Part shown: positions 1 through 7,701 of the stretch, piece after piece
How positions within the stretch are numbered: position 1 is the stretch's first letter
How the letters are laid out: every line of letters starts with the position of its first letter
Translations under genes and position numbers: made by a program
The notes under the pieces: generated by a model
Database searches by the model: none
What the model was told of the DNA's origin: nothing
The model's input: the letters and a program-made list of their open reading frames with translations, nothing else
From: an uncultured Bacilli bacterium
Lineage (GTDB): Bacteria > Bacillota_I > Bacilli_A > RF39 > UBA660
Reading direction: 5' to 3'
Length of the DNA stretch: 13,639 nucleotides
Assembly (NCBI GenBank): GCA_947856335.1
Contig: CANUCD010000018.1
Span: 1 to 13,639 of the forward strand

Positions 1-102
1 ATATTTACGATTTTTACCTATATCAATTAGAATTTTAAATTCGTCTGTTTCCATATAAGTAGAATTACCCCCTGAACCACTTGCTAGGATACATACTTTC
101 AT
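1..102 (-). CDS. walJ: WalJ/YycJ-type metallo-beta-lactamase-fold hydrolase, N-terminal fragment cut by the window edge
   Basis: Only the first 34 codons are visible. They begin MKVCILASGSGGNSTYMET and continue to KILIDIG, the N-terminal strand pattern of the WalJ/YycJ family of MBL-fold proteins, where the SGSxGNS loop precedes the metal-binding core. The HxHxDH metal motif would lie to the left of the window and is not seen. The family is an accessory of the WalRK cell-wall/cell-division locus in Firmicutes, and a nuclease-like or DNA-repair role has been proposed. The ATG overlaps the TAA of the upstream M23 gene as TAATG, so the two are almost certainly co-transcribed and translationally coupled; a GGGG-type ribosome site lies inside the end of that gene. 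The assignment rests on a short fragment plus synteny with dnaB and rplI. Confidence 0.8.
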   Translation of the reverse strand, partial: MKVCILASGSGGNSTYMETDEFKILIDIGKNRKY

Positions 103-1610
103 TAGTATAACCCCATTGGATTTGTAAAGTATGAGCCTGCCGAATATGGATATCCTCTTGAAATAGCAAAGTGTAAATGAACTCCCGTTGCTCTTCCACT
201 ACTTCCCATAGTACCAATTACTTGTCCTCTACTTACTGTTTGTCCTACAAAGACATTATTTTGGGCATTATGAGCATATAATCCATACATATTATTACCA
301 TGATCAATAACAATATAGTTACCTAGCGAACCACCACAGGTATCACTAAGACCATACCCACGAGCAGGACAGCCACTATAAACGTATACTACTGTTCCTG
401 TGCCAATTGCATAAATTGGCGAACCAAAACCTGTACCAGAAATATCAACGCCATCATGATGAGTACCCCAACGACTAGCAAAATAACTTGTAATAACATA
501 TGGTCTAGCAGTAGGCCATCCCCAAGTTCCTGTTGATAAAGGTGGATATAATATACTTGGTCCTCCACCAGTAGGTCGTTTTGTGCCTACAACAACTATT
601 TGATCAACTGGTTCTTTAATAGTCTTAGAGCTAACAATTTCTGAACCTTGAGCTTGAATACCATTAGTTACAGTAAATCTTTCTGTAACAAGTTCTTCAC
701 CTTTTTGCCCAGCTTTTTTAACTTCTTCAAAGTTTGTATATTTAGTACTATCTTTTTCTTCGACAATATCATAAGCAATTTCTTGAACAGATACACGGTT
801 AAGATCATAAACATAATTTAAAATTGGATTGATGTATGTTACGTTTAATTTGCTTCCAATTCTAAGTACGACATCTTCACTTTTTAATTCGGGGTTGATA
901 GTAAGTAAATCACTTGTCCCAAGCTCATATTCCTCAGCAATAGATTCGATAGTATCCCCAAGTTTTACGGTGTAATATTCCATTTTAGGATTTTCTCCAA
1001 ATAATAAGTACTGAGTTAACTCATTAACGTCGGTATATATTTTATCATTTACACTAATGTATGCTTCTTTAATTGTAATATCTTCTAAGAAATACATATT
1101 TTCTATGATAGAACCAGTATCAACTATTTCTTCTTGATTATCATGAATATAATCTTCATATATGTTTTCCTCTAAAAAAGAACTTACAAAATTGATTAGA
1201 GCAGTTCTAAAAACTTCTTCATCTAATACGTTAATTTTTATTTCTTCTTCTTCACTTTTAATCGTAATAACATAACCTTTAACAGTAAAATCATCTACTT
1301 CTTCTATCTTATTATAGACGTCTTTAATATTATCTTTTTTATTACTATAAGTATTAGTAGCTATTATCTTTAAATCAGTAGGTGGATAAACATTTGAAAC
1401 ATCATATTCTTGTTTAATTGAAGTTTGACTTTTATCTATCAAATCATATAAATCATCTTCACTATCAATAAGTCCAATACTATTACCATGTAAATATACT
1501 TGATATTTAAAATTGGCTTTACTAAGTACTTTTTCTTCCATATTGCATAAAAATAATAAAGCGCCAACAATTAGTGTAATTAAAACCGTTATAAAAACTT
1601 TTTTATGCAT
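102..1610 (-). CDS. Membrane-anchored LysM-G5-M23 peptidoglycan endopeptidase
   Basis: A 502-residue protein predicted to hydrolyse peptide cross-links in peptidoglycan outside the cell. Order of parts: N-terminal hydrophobic helix at about 5-22 (anchor or uncleaved signal); a poorly conserved acidic region at 30-205; one LysM at about 211-258 (YYTVKLGDTIESIAEEY); a G5-like domain at about 265-345; a Pro/Gly linker; and a C-terminal M23 domain from about 365. The zinc and catalytic pattern is intact: H385-x3-D389 (HDGVD), H447 (LYAH), and H478-x-H480 (HLH). An insertion between strands carries Cys414 and Cys425, which could form a disulfide. The ATG at 1610 is preceded by a GGTGAT ribosome site and overlaps the dnaB end by 8 bases. 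The LysM-G5-M23 layout is common in Firmicutes wall-remodelling enzymes. The precise bond cleaved is unknown. Confidence 0.92.
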   Translation of the reverse strand: MHKKVFITVLITLIVGALLFLCNMEEKVLSKANFKYQVYLHGNSIGLIDSEDDLYDLIDKSQTSIKQEYDVSNVYPPTDLKIIATNTYSNKKDNIKDVYNKIEEVDDFTVKGYVITIKSEEEEIKINVLDEEVFRTALINFVSSFLEENIYEDYIHDNQEEIVDTGSIIENMYFLEDITIKEAYISVNDKIYTDVNELTQYLLFGENPKMEYYTVKLGDTIESIAEEYELGTSDLLTINPELKSEDVVLRIGSKLNVTYINPILNYVYDLNRVSVQEIAYDIVEEKDSTKYTNFEEVKKAGQKGEELVTERFTVTNGIQAQGSEIVSSKTIKEPVDQIVVVGTKRPTGGGPSILYPPLSTGTWGWPTARPYVITSYFASRWGTHHDGVDISGTGFGSPIYAIGTGTVVYVYSGCPARGYGLSDTCGGSLGNYIVIDHGNNMYGLYAHNAQNNVFVGQTVSRGQVIGTMGSSGRATGVHLHFAISRGYPYSAGSYFTNPMGLY

Positions 1611-2958
1611 TTATATCACCCTCATTATCTGTGTGTAAATAATTTTTAAAATTACTCATATTTAGTTCAAAAAGCAAACGATATAGACCAGTTGAGCCTT
1701 TTCTATGTTTAGCAATAATTACATCAATTGGAACAATATTTTCTTTCTTTTCGCTTTTTGCTTCATAATAATCTTTACGATTTAAAAATAATACTAAATC
1801 AGCATCTTGCTCTAGAGAACCTGATTCTCTTAAATCAACTAAAGCTGGTTCTTTGTTTTCTCTTTTATCAACACTACGAGAAAGTTGGGCTAAAGCAATA
1901 ACAGGAACATCTAATTCTAGAGCCATAGTCTTTAAACTACGAGAGATTTCAGATACTTCTACTTGTCTTGATTCTACCCGATTTGAACCTGTTGTAATTA
2001 GCTGCAAATAATCTATTACTACAAGACCTAAACCATCAGGAGTACTAGCTAATCTTCGACATTTAGCTTTTATTTCAGGAGCAGTTATACCAGCATTATC
2101 TTCAATATAAATATTTGTCCTAGCAAGTTTACTTAATGCTTCATTATATCTTTTCCAATCATTATGCTCTAATTTACCAGTGTTAAGTTTATAAGAATCT
2201 ATTCCTCCTACACTAGCAAGCATTCTATTTACAAGCATTTCTGCTGACATTTCTAAGTTAAAAATAGCAATTGCTTTATTGGTTGAGAATGCAGCATTAA
2301 CAGCAATATTAAGAGCAAAGGCTGTCTTACCCATACCAGGACGAGCAGCAAGAATAATTAGTTCTCCTCCATGTAATCCAGCAGTTACTCTATCTAAATC
2401 ATAAAAACCTGTACGTATACCTGTTATATCACTTTTGTTTTTAGCAAGTTCTTCTAATCTTTTTTGAGCATTTTTTAAAACTTCATGGATAGGCATAAAC
2501 TCACTAGATGTTCTTTGTCTTACAACATTTAAAATATTTCTTTCGGCATTATCTAACATATTTGTGACATTTTCTTCATTATATGCACTTGTTACTATGT
2601 CGGTTGCCACACCAATAACATTTCTTCTTATCGCTGCATCTTTTAATATTTTAATATAATATTCTAAATTGGCAGATGTAACAACTGAATCAATAATTTC
2701 AGTTAAATAGTTAATTCCCCCTACTTCATTAAATGATTTTTTCTTATCTAATTCTGCCCTAATAGTTGTTAAATCTAGGGGGGTGTTTTCTTTATATAAG
2801 TTTATCATGGCATTAAAAATTATTCTGTTTTTCTCACTATAAAACATTTCTTCTGTTACTTCTTCACTTATTTTTTCTAATGCTTCATTACTTAAAAAAG
2901 CGACACCTAAAACACTCATTTCGGCTTCTAAATCATTTGGTAATGCTCTGTTAGCCAA
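1603..2958 (-). CDS. dnaB: Replicative DNA helicase DnaB (called DnaC in Bacillus subtilis)
   Basis: The hexameric 5'-3' helicase that unwinds DNA at the replication fork. It has the DnaB N-terminal domain (NDLEAEMSVLG at the start, about 1-100), a linker helix, and a RecA-like C-terminal domain. Walker A is ARPGMGKT (about 205-212) and Walker B is VVIDYLQL (about 313-320). The conserved QLSRSVDKR, DLRESGSLEQDAD and AKHRKGSTG segments are all present. Length (451 aa) is normal. Start choice: an in-frame GTG at 2967 directly follows the rplI stop, but the string TAGGTGATAAAATTG places a good AGGTGA ribosome site 5 bases before TTG at 2958, so that GTG is probably part of the ribosome site. The TTG start also gives the usual short lead before the first conserved motif. 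It sits between rplI and the M23 gene and overlaps the latter. Confidence 0.97.
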   Translation of the reverse strand: MANRALPNDLEAEMSVLGVAFLSNEALEKISEEVTEEMFYSEKNRIIFNAMINLYKENTPLDLTTIRAELDKKKSFNEVGGINYLTEIIDSVVTSANLEYYIKILKDAAIRRNVIGVATDIVTSAYNEENVTNMLDNAERNILNVVRQRTSSEFMPIHEVLKNAQKRLEELAKNKSDITGIRTGFYDLDRVTAGLHGGELIILAARPGMGKTAFALNIAVNAAFSTNKAIAIFNLEMSAEMLVNRMLASVGGIDSYKLNTGKLEHNDWKRYNEALSKLARTNIYIEDNAGITAPEIKAKCRRLASTPDGLGLVVIDYLQLITTGSNRVESRQVEVSEISRSLKTMALELDVPVIALAQLSRSVDKRENKEPALVDLRESGSLEQDADLVLFLNRKDYYEAKSEKKENIVPIDVIIAKHRKGSTGLYRLLFELNMSNFKNYLHTDNEGDINA

Positions 2959-2967
2959 TTTTATCAC

Positions 2968-3408
2968 CTACTTTTGTAAATTTATTCTTAATTTAAATGC
3001 AACTTTCTTATGAAGAACAACATCTATTTCATGAACTCCAAGTGTTGCTAAATCTTCATTTAATAAAATACATTTTTTATCAATGGTATAACCCATTTCT
3101 TTTAGTTTATCTGCGATTTGCTTAGTAGAAACTTTGCCAAATACTTTATCGTTTGTTCCTGTTTTTACTTGAAAAGAAATAAGTTTATTTTCTAAAAATT
3201 CTTTTATTTTAGTTAGTTCTTTTACTTTTTCTTCTTCTTTACTAGCTATTTCATCTAACTTTTTATCTAATACTTCTTTGCTTTTTTTGGTATAAGGGAC
3301 TGCTAATTTATTTTTTATTAAATAATTATTAGCATATCCATCACTAACACTTAATATATCATTTTTTTTGCCAACCTTTTTTACATCTTCTAATAAGATA
3401 ATCTTCAT
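2968..3408 (-). CDS. rplI: 50S ribosomal protein L9 (bL9)
   Basis: 146 residues, the usual bL9 length. The N-terminal rRNA-binding domain contains the family signature around GKKNDILSVSDGYANNYLI (about 13-31). A charged connecting helix follows (about 44-75, many Lys/Glu), then the C-terminal domain with GVHEIDVVLH near the end. It binds 23S rRNA at the base of the L1 stalk and helps keep the reading frame. The ATG at 3408 has a clear GGGTGG ribosome site. Its TAG stop lies inside the ribosome site of dnaB, so translation of the two is probably coupled. rplI next to the replicative helicase is a classic Firmicutes arrangement; here the upstream neighbour is a thioredoxin-like gene, in place of the gdpP/yybT gene found in Bacillus. 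Confidence 0.97.
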   Translation of the reverse strand: MKIILLEDVKKVGKKNDILSVSDGYANNYLIKNKLAVPYTKKSKEVLDKKLDEIASKEEEKVKELTKIKEFLENKLISFQVKTGTNDKVFGKVSTKQIADKLKEMGYTIDKKCILLNEDLATLGVHEIDVVLHKKVAFKLRINLQK

Positions 3409-3434
3409 AAGACCACCCTTTCTTGCGTATCCTT

Positions 3435-3440
3435 ATTATA
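3435..3440 (-). promoter_or_regulatory. Candidate -10 box for the rplI-dnaB-M23-walJ operon
   Basis: A perfect TATAAT on the minus strand lies about 27 bases before the rplI start, directly after the T-run of the preceding terminator. The -35 region falls within the hairpin and is weak (TTTTAT at 17-base spacing). It would supply transcription of the rplI operon if the upstream terminator is efficient. Seen by eye only. Confidence 0.45.
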
Positions 3441-3442
3441 TC

Positions 3443-3470
3443 AAAAAAAAGCTACTAATAAAAGTAGTTT
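3443..3470 (-). terminator. Rho-independent terminator of the thioredoxin-like gene
   Basis: On the minus strand CTACT-TTTATT-AGTAG folds into a 5-bp stem (extended by AAAA against the T-run with one bulged C), followed by GC and eight T residues. It begins immediately after the TAA stop of the thioredoxin-like gene and separates that gene from the rplI operon. The stem is short and AT-rich, so read-through is likely. Confidence 0.6.
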
Positions 3471-4009
3471 TATTTTCTTGAAAATACCATTAAAGCAATG
3501 AAACCTAAGACTACTACTCCAAATATGCTATAAACAATAATTGTTACAACTGGGCTTGGACCTCCAAGTAAATCTTCTAATGAAACAGCTTTAACTTCTA
3601 AGTTTTCTTCTTTTATTGCTTCTTGTACTTTATCTATGTATTCGCCATTTTCTAGGTAATTTTTTGCTATTTCAAATAATTCTTCAAAATCTCCAGGACG
3701 ATAACCAACATTATATTTGTCTCCAACAACAAAAAATGGAGTACCAAAATTATCAGATTTATCAACACCTAGTTTATCTGCCATAGTATTCATTAAAGTA
3801 GCATTATCATTACTGTCAGTAACTTCATAGGTCATTATCTTAACATTTTTAGGAATTTCATCCATATGCTCACTAATATATTCAAGGGCTTGTTCACAGT
3901 GTATACAAGTTTTACCTTTAAACATATAAATAGTAACACTTTCTTCTGCTTTTACATTTATAGGCAATAAAAAACACATTAACATCATTAAAAATAAAAC
4001 TTTCTTCAT
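3470..4009 (-). CDS. Secreted, C-terminally membrane-anchored thioredoxin-like thiol-disulfide protein
   Basis: A 179-residue protein. The signal peptide covers about 1-21 (MKK then a Met/Leu-rich core, ending VKAEE). A thioredoxin/glutaredoxin-like domain follows at 25-120, with redox motif C35-I-H-C38 and the cis-proline strand FGTPFF (P91). An acidic linker leads to a transmembrane helix at about 153-176 and a short FSRK tail. The domain is therefore placed outside the cell, tethered at its C-terminus, and is predicted to reduce, oxidise or isomerise thiols of exported proteins. The exact redox direction cannot be read from the sequence, and no DsbB- or CcdA-like partner is in the window. 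It is a single-gene unit: its own promoter lies upstream and a terminator downstream. Two of the three predicted exported proteins encoded nearby lack obvious paired extracellular cysteines; the M23 hydrolase has a pair. Confidence 0.82.
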   Translation of the reverse strand: MKKVLFLMMLMCFLLPINVKAEESVTIYMFKGKTCIHCEQALEYISEHMDEIPKNVKIMTYEVTDSNDNATLMNTMADKLGVDKSDNFGTPFFVVGDKYNVGYRPGDFEELFEIAKNYLENGEYIDKVQEAIKEENLEVKAVSLEDLLGGPSPVVTIIVYSIFGVVVLGFIALMVFSRK

Positions 4010-4029
4010 ATTTTCACATCCTTAGATAG

Positions 4030-4058
4030 ATTATAACAAACATTTATCTATTCGTAAA
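4030..4058 (-). promoter_or_regulatory. Sigma-A-type promoter of the thioredoxin-like gene
   Basis: On the minus strand TTTACG (-35, at 4053-4058) is separated by 17 bases from TATAAT (-10, at 4030-4035). The -10 is preceded by TGT, giving an extended -10 (TGnTATAAT). The predicted transcript begins around 4023, leaving a leader of about 15 bases before the ATG. It diverges from the spoIVA promoter region. Confidence 0.65.
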
Positions 4059-4100
4059 GAACTTATCTTTTAAAAAATGGTCTAAAAATAAATTATGTTT

Positions 4101-4108
4101 CATACTTT
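4101..4108 (+). promoter_or_regulatory. Candidate sigma-E-like -10 element for spoIVA
   Basis: CATACTTT matches the sporulation sigma-E -10 consensus (CATACAnT) at most positions. It sits about 30 bases before the likely TTG start of spoIVA, a gene under sigma-E control in Bacillus. The matching -35 (GTCTAAA near 4080-4086) is poor, so this is a candidate. If used, the transcript would begin near 4115, too close to the ATG at 4120 to include a ribosome site for it, which would agree with the TTG start. Confidence 0.35.
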
Positions 4109-4137
4109 TAATTAGAAAGATGAAAGATGGTGAAATT

Positions 4138-5616
4138 TTGGAAAAAAAAGAATTACTTGAGTCCATAGCTAAAAGAGGAAATGGAAGTATTTATTTAGGT
4201 GTTGTGGGAGCTGTTAGAACTGGTAAATCTACTTTTATTAAAAGATTCATTGAAAATTTAGTTGTACCTAATATCGAAGATGAATACGAAAAGAAACATT
4301 GTTTAGATGAAATTCCTCAAAGTGCTCAAGGAAAAGCAATTATGACAACAGAGCCTAAATTTGTGCCTTCAAATGGGGCTGATATTAAAGTAGATGAATT
4401 TACAACGAATATTAAATTAGTAGATTGTGTGGGATTTGTTATACCAGGAGCTACAGGATATGAAGATAGTGATGGTAATCCTAGGATGGTTAAAACACCA
4501 TGGTTTCCAGATGCAATTCCTTTTGTAGAAGCTGCAGAAATTGGAACAGAGAAAGTAATCAAAGATCATGCAACGATTGGTATTGTTGTTACAACGGATG
4601 GTTCATTTGGAGAAATTCCACGCATAAATTATCAGGAAGCTGAGGCAAGAGTCATTAGTGAATTAAAAGAAATTGGTAAGCCTTTTATTGTTATTTTAAA
4701 TAGTATTCATCCAACTAATACTGAGACTCGTAGTATTGCTAAAAAAATGGAAGATATGTATGAAGTTCCCGTTATGCCGATTAGTGCTGAGGCATTAAAC
4801 GAAGTAGAAATAATGGAAATATTAAAGCAGGCTTTATATGAATTTCCTGTACTTGATATTGAAATAAATGTTCCGGAATGGATTGATGCTCTTCCTAAAA
4901 CACATGAAATTAAAATGCATTTTATCGAAAAGATAAAGGAAAGTGTTATTTGTGTGGAAAAGATTAGAGATATTGATACAATATTAGAACACTTTAAAGA
5001 TAGTCCTTATATTACTAATTCATATATTAGTAATTTAGATACTTCAACGGGAACAGTTAGAATTAACTTGGATGTGAATGAAGAGTTATATCAAGAAGTG
5101 CTTTCTGGTATTATGGGAGAGGCTGCTACTACTAAAGCAGGTTTAATTCGTATATTTACTGAATATAAAGAATCAAAAGAAGAAATGAGTTCTATTAAAG
5201 AAGCTTTAAAAGTTGCTAGAAATGCTGGGTATGGTATTGTTTATCCAACTATTCGGGATATGAAGTTAGAGACACCAGAAATTATTAAACAAGGCTCAAG
5301 ATATGGGGTAAAATTAAAAGCTACGGCTTCATCAATTCACTTAATGAAAGTTGAAGTTCAATCTACTTTTGAACCAATTATTGGTAGTGAAGCTCAAAGT
5401 AAAGAACTAATCAATTATCTTATGAAAGATTATGAAAAAGATCCACACTCTATTTGGCAAAGTGAAATATTTGGGCGTAGTCTAGAAGCTATTGTTCAAG
5501 AGGGAATACAAGCAAAATTATCGATGATGCCAGATGCTACTAGATATAAACTTAGTCAAACAGTTACTAAAATTGTTAATAAGGGTGCTAATAATTTAAT
5601 TGCTATTGTAATATAA
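4138..5616 (+). CDS. spoIVA: Stage IV sporulation protein A, spore-coat morphogenetic ATPase SpoIVA
   Basis: The ATPase that polymerises on the forespore surface as the base of the spore coat. An N-terminal TRAFAC-like NTPase domain has the Walker A motif GAVRTGKST, the sensor-threonine region IMTTEPKFVP, Walker B LVDCVG, and the conserved GYED, NPRMVKTPW and AAEIGT stretches. The long C-terminal region ends in the family's conserved tail (SIWQSEIFGRSL, QAKLSMMPDATRYK, LIAIVI), the part that in Bacillus engages SpoVM and the membrane. Length, 492 aa from the TTG, matches the Bacillus protein. Start choice: the ATG at 4120 has no spaced ribosome site, whereas GATGGTGA precedes TTG at 4138, and the resulting (M)EKKELLESIAKRGNG aligns with the Bacillus N-terminus MEKVDIF. 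The gene is alone on the plus strand, between a divergent and a convergent gene. It is strong evidence of an endospore-forming ancestry. Confidence 0.97.
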   Translation: MEKKELLESIAKRGNGSIYLGVVGAVRTGKSTFIKRFIENLVVPNIEDEYEKKHCLDEIPQSAQGKAIMTTEPKFVPSNGADIKVDEFTTNIKLVDCVGFVIPGATGYEDSDGNPRMVKTPWFPDAIPFVEAAEIGTEKVIKDHATIGIVVTTDGSFGEIPRINYQEAEARVISELKEIGKPFIVILNSIHPTNTETRSIAKKMEDMYEVPVMPISAEALNEVEIMEILKQALYEFPVLDIEINVPEWIDALPKTHEIKMHFIEKIKESVICVEKIRDIDTILEHFKDSPYITNSYISNLDTSTGTVRINLDVNEELYQEVLSGIMGEAATTKAGLIRIFTEYKESKEEMSSIKEALKVARNAGYGIVYPTIRDMKLETPEIIKQGSRYGVKLKATASSIHLMKVEVQSTFEPIIGSEAQSKELINYLMKDYEKDPHSIWQSEIFGRSLEAIVQEGIQAKLSMMPDATRYKLSQTVTKIVNKGANNLIAIVI

Positions 5617-5640
5617 AAAAAGACCAAGACGTCTTTTTTA
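5616..5640. terminator. Bidirectional terminator shared by spoIVA and the permease gene
   Basis: AAAAAAGAC-CAAGAC-GTCTTTTTT forms a 9-bp perfect stem with a 6-base loop, flanked by A-runs and T-runs so that it reads as a terminator on both strands. It overlaps the last base of the spoIVA stop (5616) and the stop codon of the permease gene on minus (5638-5640), so one hairpin serves both convergent genes. Confidence 0.8.
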
Positions 5641-7701
5641 TTTGTTTTTAATAATATTTTTACTGCAATAATAAGTAATCATAAAATATCCTCCATATAT
5701 TATAATTAAGAAAATTGCTGTCATGGTTATGGATTTAGTCATTTCTTCATTTCCAAAAGTAATTAAAATAGTTTTACAAAATTGAAGACCAAAAACAGAA
5801 TGAATTATTGCAAGTATTAGAGGAACGGTAAAGAAAATTGCTATTTGTTTTAAAAGAGCATGATTTATTTGTTGTTCGTCTGCCCCTATTTTTCTTAAAA
5901 TATCATATCTTATTTTATTATCAGTACTTTCTGATAATTCTTTTAGAGCTAAAATAGCAGCACTTGAAATAAGAAAGATAATACCAAGATAAAGTCCAAT
6001 AAAGGTTACCATAGCACCTAGTCCAACACTCGCTTCATAAATACTTATTTTAGTACTAGCATTTATATTTATTTTATTACTATTACTGTTGTTTTCAATA
6101 GATAAAAACGTGTTTTCGATATCTTGTTTTTCATTTTTATCACTTGCTTTATAATTAGCAAGCATTATTTCACTTCGCAAGTATTTATCATCTACAACAT
6201 TATCAGGAACAATTATAATACCTGTATTTATATGATTACTTGAAATACGTACAAATCCTCGTTGACACTCATCATACTTAGGATATAAAGTATGTCCAAA
6301 AAGATTGATTACTGGTTTAGTTTTTAAAGCAATATTACGCATTTTGACCATACTTTCATAATCTGCTATAATTAAGTATTCATTATCTTTTAATGTATAT
6401 TCTTTATTACCGTATAATCTTGCTACTTTATTATAATCACTTAAAGTCATGATTTCTTCGGATGCTTCAAAAATATAATATGGATATTCTTTCTTTAACT
6501 TTTCTAGAGCTGTTCCTGCTGTATCATCAAAGCCAAAATAAGTATCAGAATATGTATATACAGTAGTCATATCTTTGAAATATTTATTTACATCAAAGTC
6601 TACTAAAGATAAACTTTCTTCTATAGTTCTATTAGAATCTATTTGGAGCATTTTATGATAATCAGTTTCATAAGTATCTTCGTCACTAATATTTCTTATT
6701 TTAGATAGTTCTATATCAACGGGAACTAGACTTTTTAAATTTGAAGTCATAGAATTTTTAATAGAAAGTGAACTTGATAAAACACAGATTGTTACAAAAA
6801 GCATTAGACAAATAACAGTCATTGAAAATACCATCGTATTTACTTTACTACTAATTTGCCTTAAGACAAAGCTATTTAAACCTTTATAATAAATATTTTT
6901 AAAACACATTACAATTCTTAATATAAGACCAGATAATGACCAAAAGATAAGAAAAGTAGATATACACCCTAAAATAATGGGAATAAAAATAGACTCAGTA
7001 GTAGTTAGAGATTCTATCCCTCTTGTTACTTTATAGTAAGCATAACCTAGAAAGATAATAGCAATTATAAATACTAGTATGCATAATAGAGGATTTTTCA
7101 TTTTTACTTCTTCGCTTTTTTTACTTGATGCAAATAAATCAATTAGTTTAGAACGATTGATACTTAATACATTAAAAATCATTACTAATAAATACATGAT
7201 TCCAAAATAAATAATTGTTTTCATGACAGCTTTCATGGAAAAGACGAAAGTAAAATGGGTTAAATCTGCCTCAAAACTATTTGCTACTAAAACACTCATA
7301 AATTGAGAAGCAAATATTCCGATAATTAGACCAATTACTAATGATATAGCACCAATAATTAGAGTTTCTAAAAGTAAAATTTTAGATATTTTTCCTTTAC
7401 TCATTCCTAGAGTAAGATAAATACCAAATTCTTTATTTCGCCTTTTAATAAGAAAACGACTGGCATAAATAATTAAAAAGCCTAAAATAAAAGAGACAAA
7501 AACACTTACTCCTGATAACATATCTATCATTAAATCAATAATTGCAAGTGTATTTTTAGTTACATTTAAAAGAACTGTTTGACTTTCAATCGCATTAAAA
7601 ACATAGAATATAGCAACTCCTAGAATAAGAGTAAAAAAATAAATTGCATAATCTTTGATACTTTTTCTGATGTTTTTTATTGCTAATTTAAAGAGCATCA
7701 T
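5638..7701 (-). CDS. BceB-like ABC transporter permease (FtsX family, antimicrobial peptide sensing/resistance)
   Basis: 687 residues with BceB topology. Ten predicted membrane helices lie at about 17-36, 58-81, 109-133, 160-178, 205-222, 238-265, 289-312, 559-587, 618-638 and 658-678. A large extracytoplasmic domain of about 245 residues (313-557) sits between helices 7 and 8, the hallmark of this family, and FtsX-type motifs are present (RRNKEFGIYLTLGMSKGKI at 87-105). The first residues, MLFKLAIKNIRKS, are typical. Such permeases free lipid-linked cell-wall precursors from bacitracin or lantibiotic-type peptides and pass the flux signal to a partner kinase. The extracellular domain decides the drug, and it cannot be read here. 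The start has a strong AGGAGGAGA ribosome site lying within the end of the ATPase gene, a 14-base overlap. A double ATG leaves the start uncertain by one codon. Confidence 0.9.
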   Translation of the reverse strand: MMLFKLAIKNIRKSIKDYAIYFFTLILGVAIFYVFNAIESQTVLLNVTKNTLAIIDLMIDMLSGVSVFVSFILGFLIIYASRFLIKRRNKEFGIYLTLGMSKGKISKILLLETLIIGAISLVIGLIIGIFASQFMSVLVANSFEADLTHFTFVFSMKAVMKTIIYFGIMYLLVMIFNVLSINRSKLIDLFASSKKSEEVKMKNPLLCILVFIIAIIFLGYAYYKVTRGIESLTTTESIFIPIILGCISTFLIFWSLSGLILRIVMCFKNIYYKGLNSFVLRQISSKVNTMVFSMTVICLMLFVTICVLSSSLSIKNSMTSNLKSLVPVDIELSKIRNISDEDTYETDYHKMLQIDSNRTIEESLSLVDFDVNKYFKDMTTVYTYSDTYFGFDDTAGTALEKLKKEYPYYIFEASEEIMTLSDYNKVARLYGNKEYTLKDNEYLIIADYESMVKMRNIALKTKPVINLFGHTLYPKYDECQRGFVRISSNHINTGIIIVPDNVVDDKYLRSEIMLANYKASDKNEKQDIENTFLSIENNSNSNKININASTKISIYEASVGLGAMVTFIGLYLGIIFLISSAAILALKELSESTDNKIRYDILRKIGADEQQINHALLKQIAIFFTVPLILAIIHSVFGLQFCKTILITFGNEEMTKSITMTAIFLIIIYGGYFMITYYCSKNIIKNK

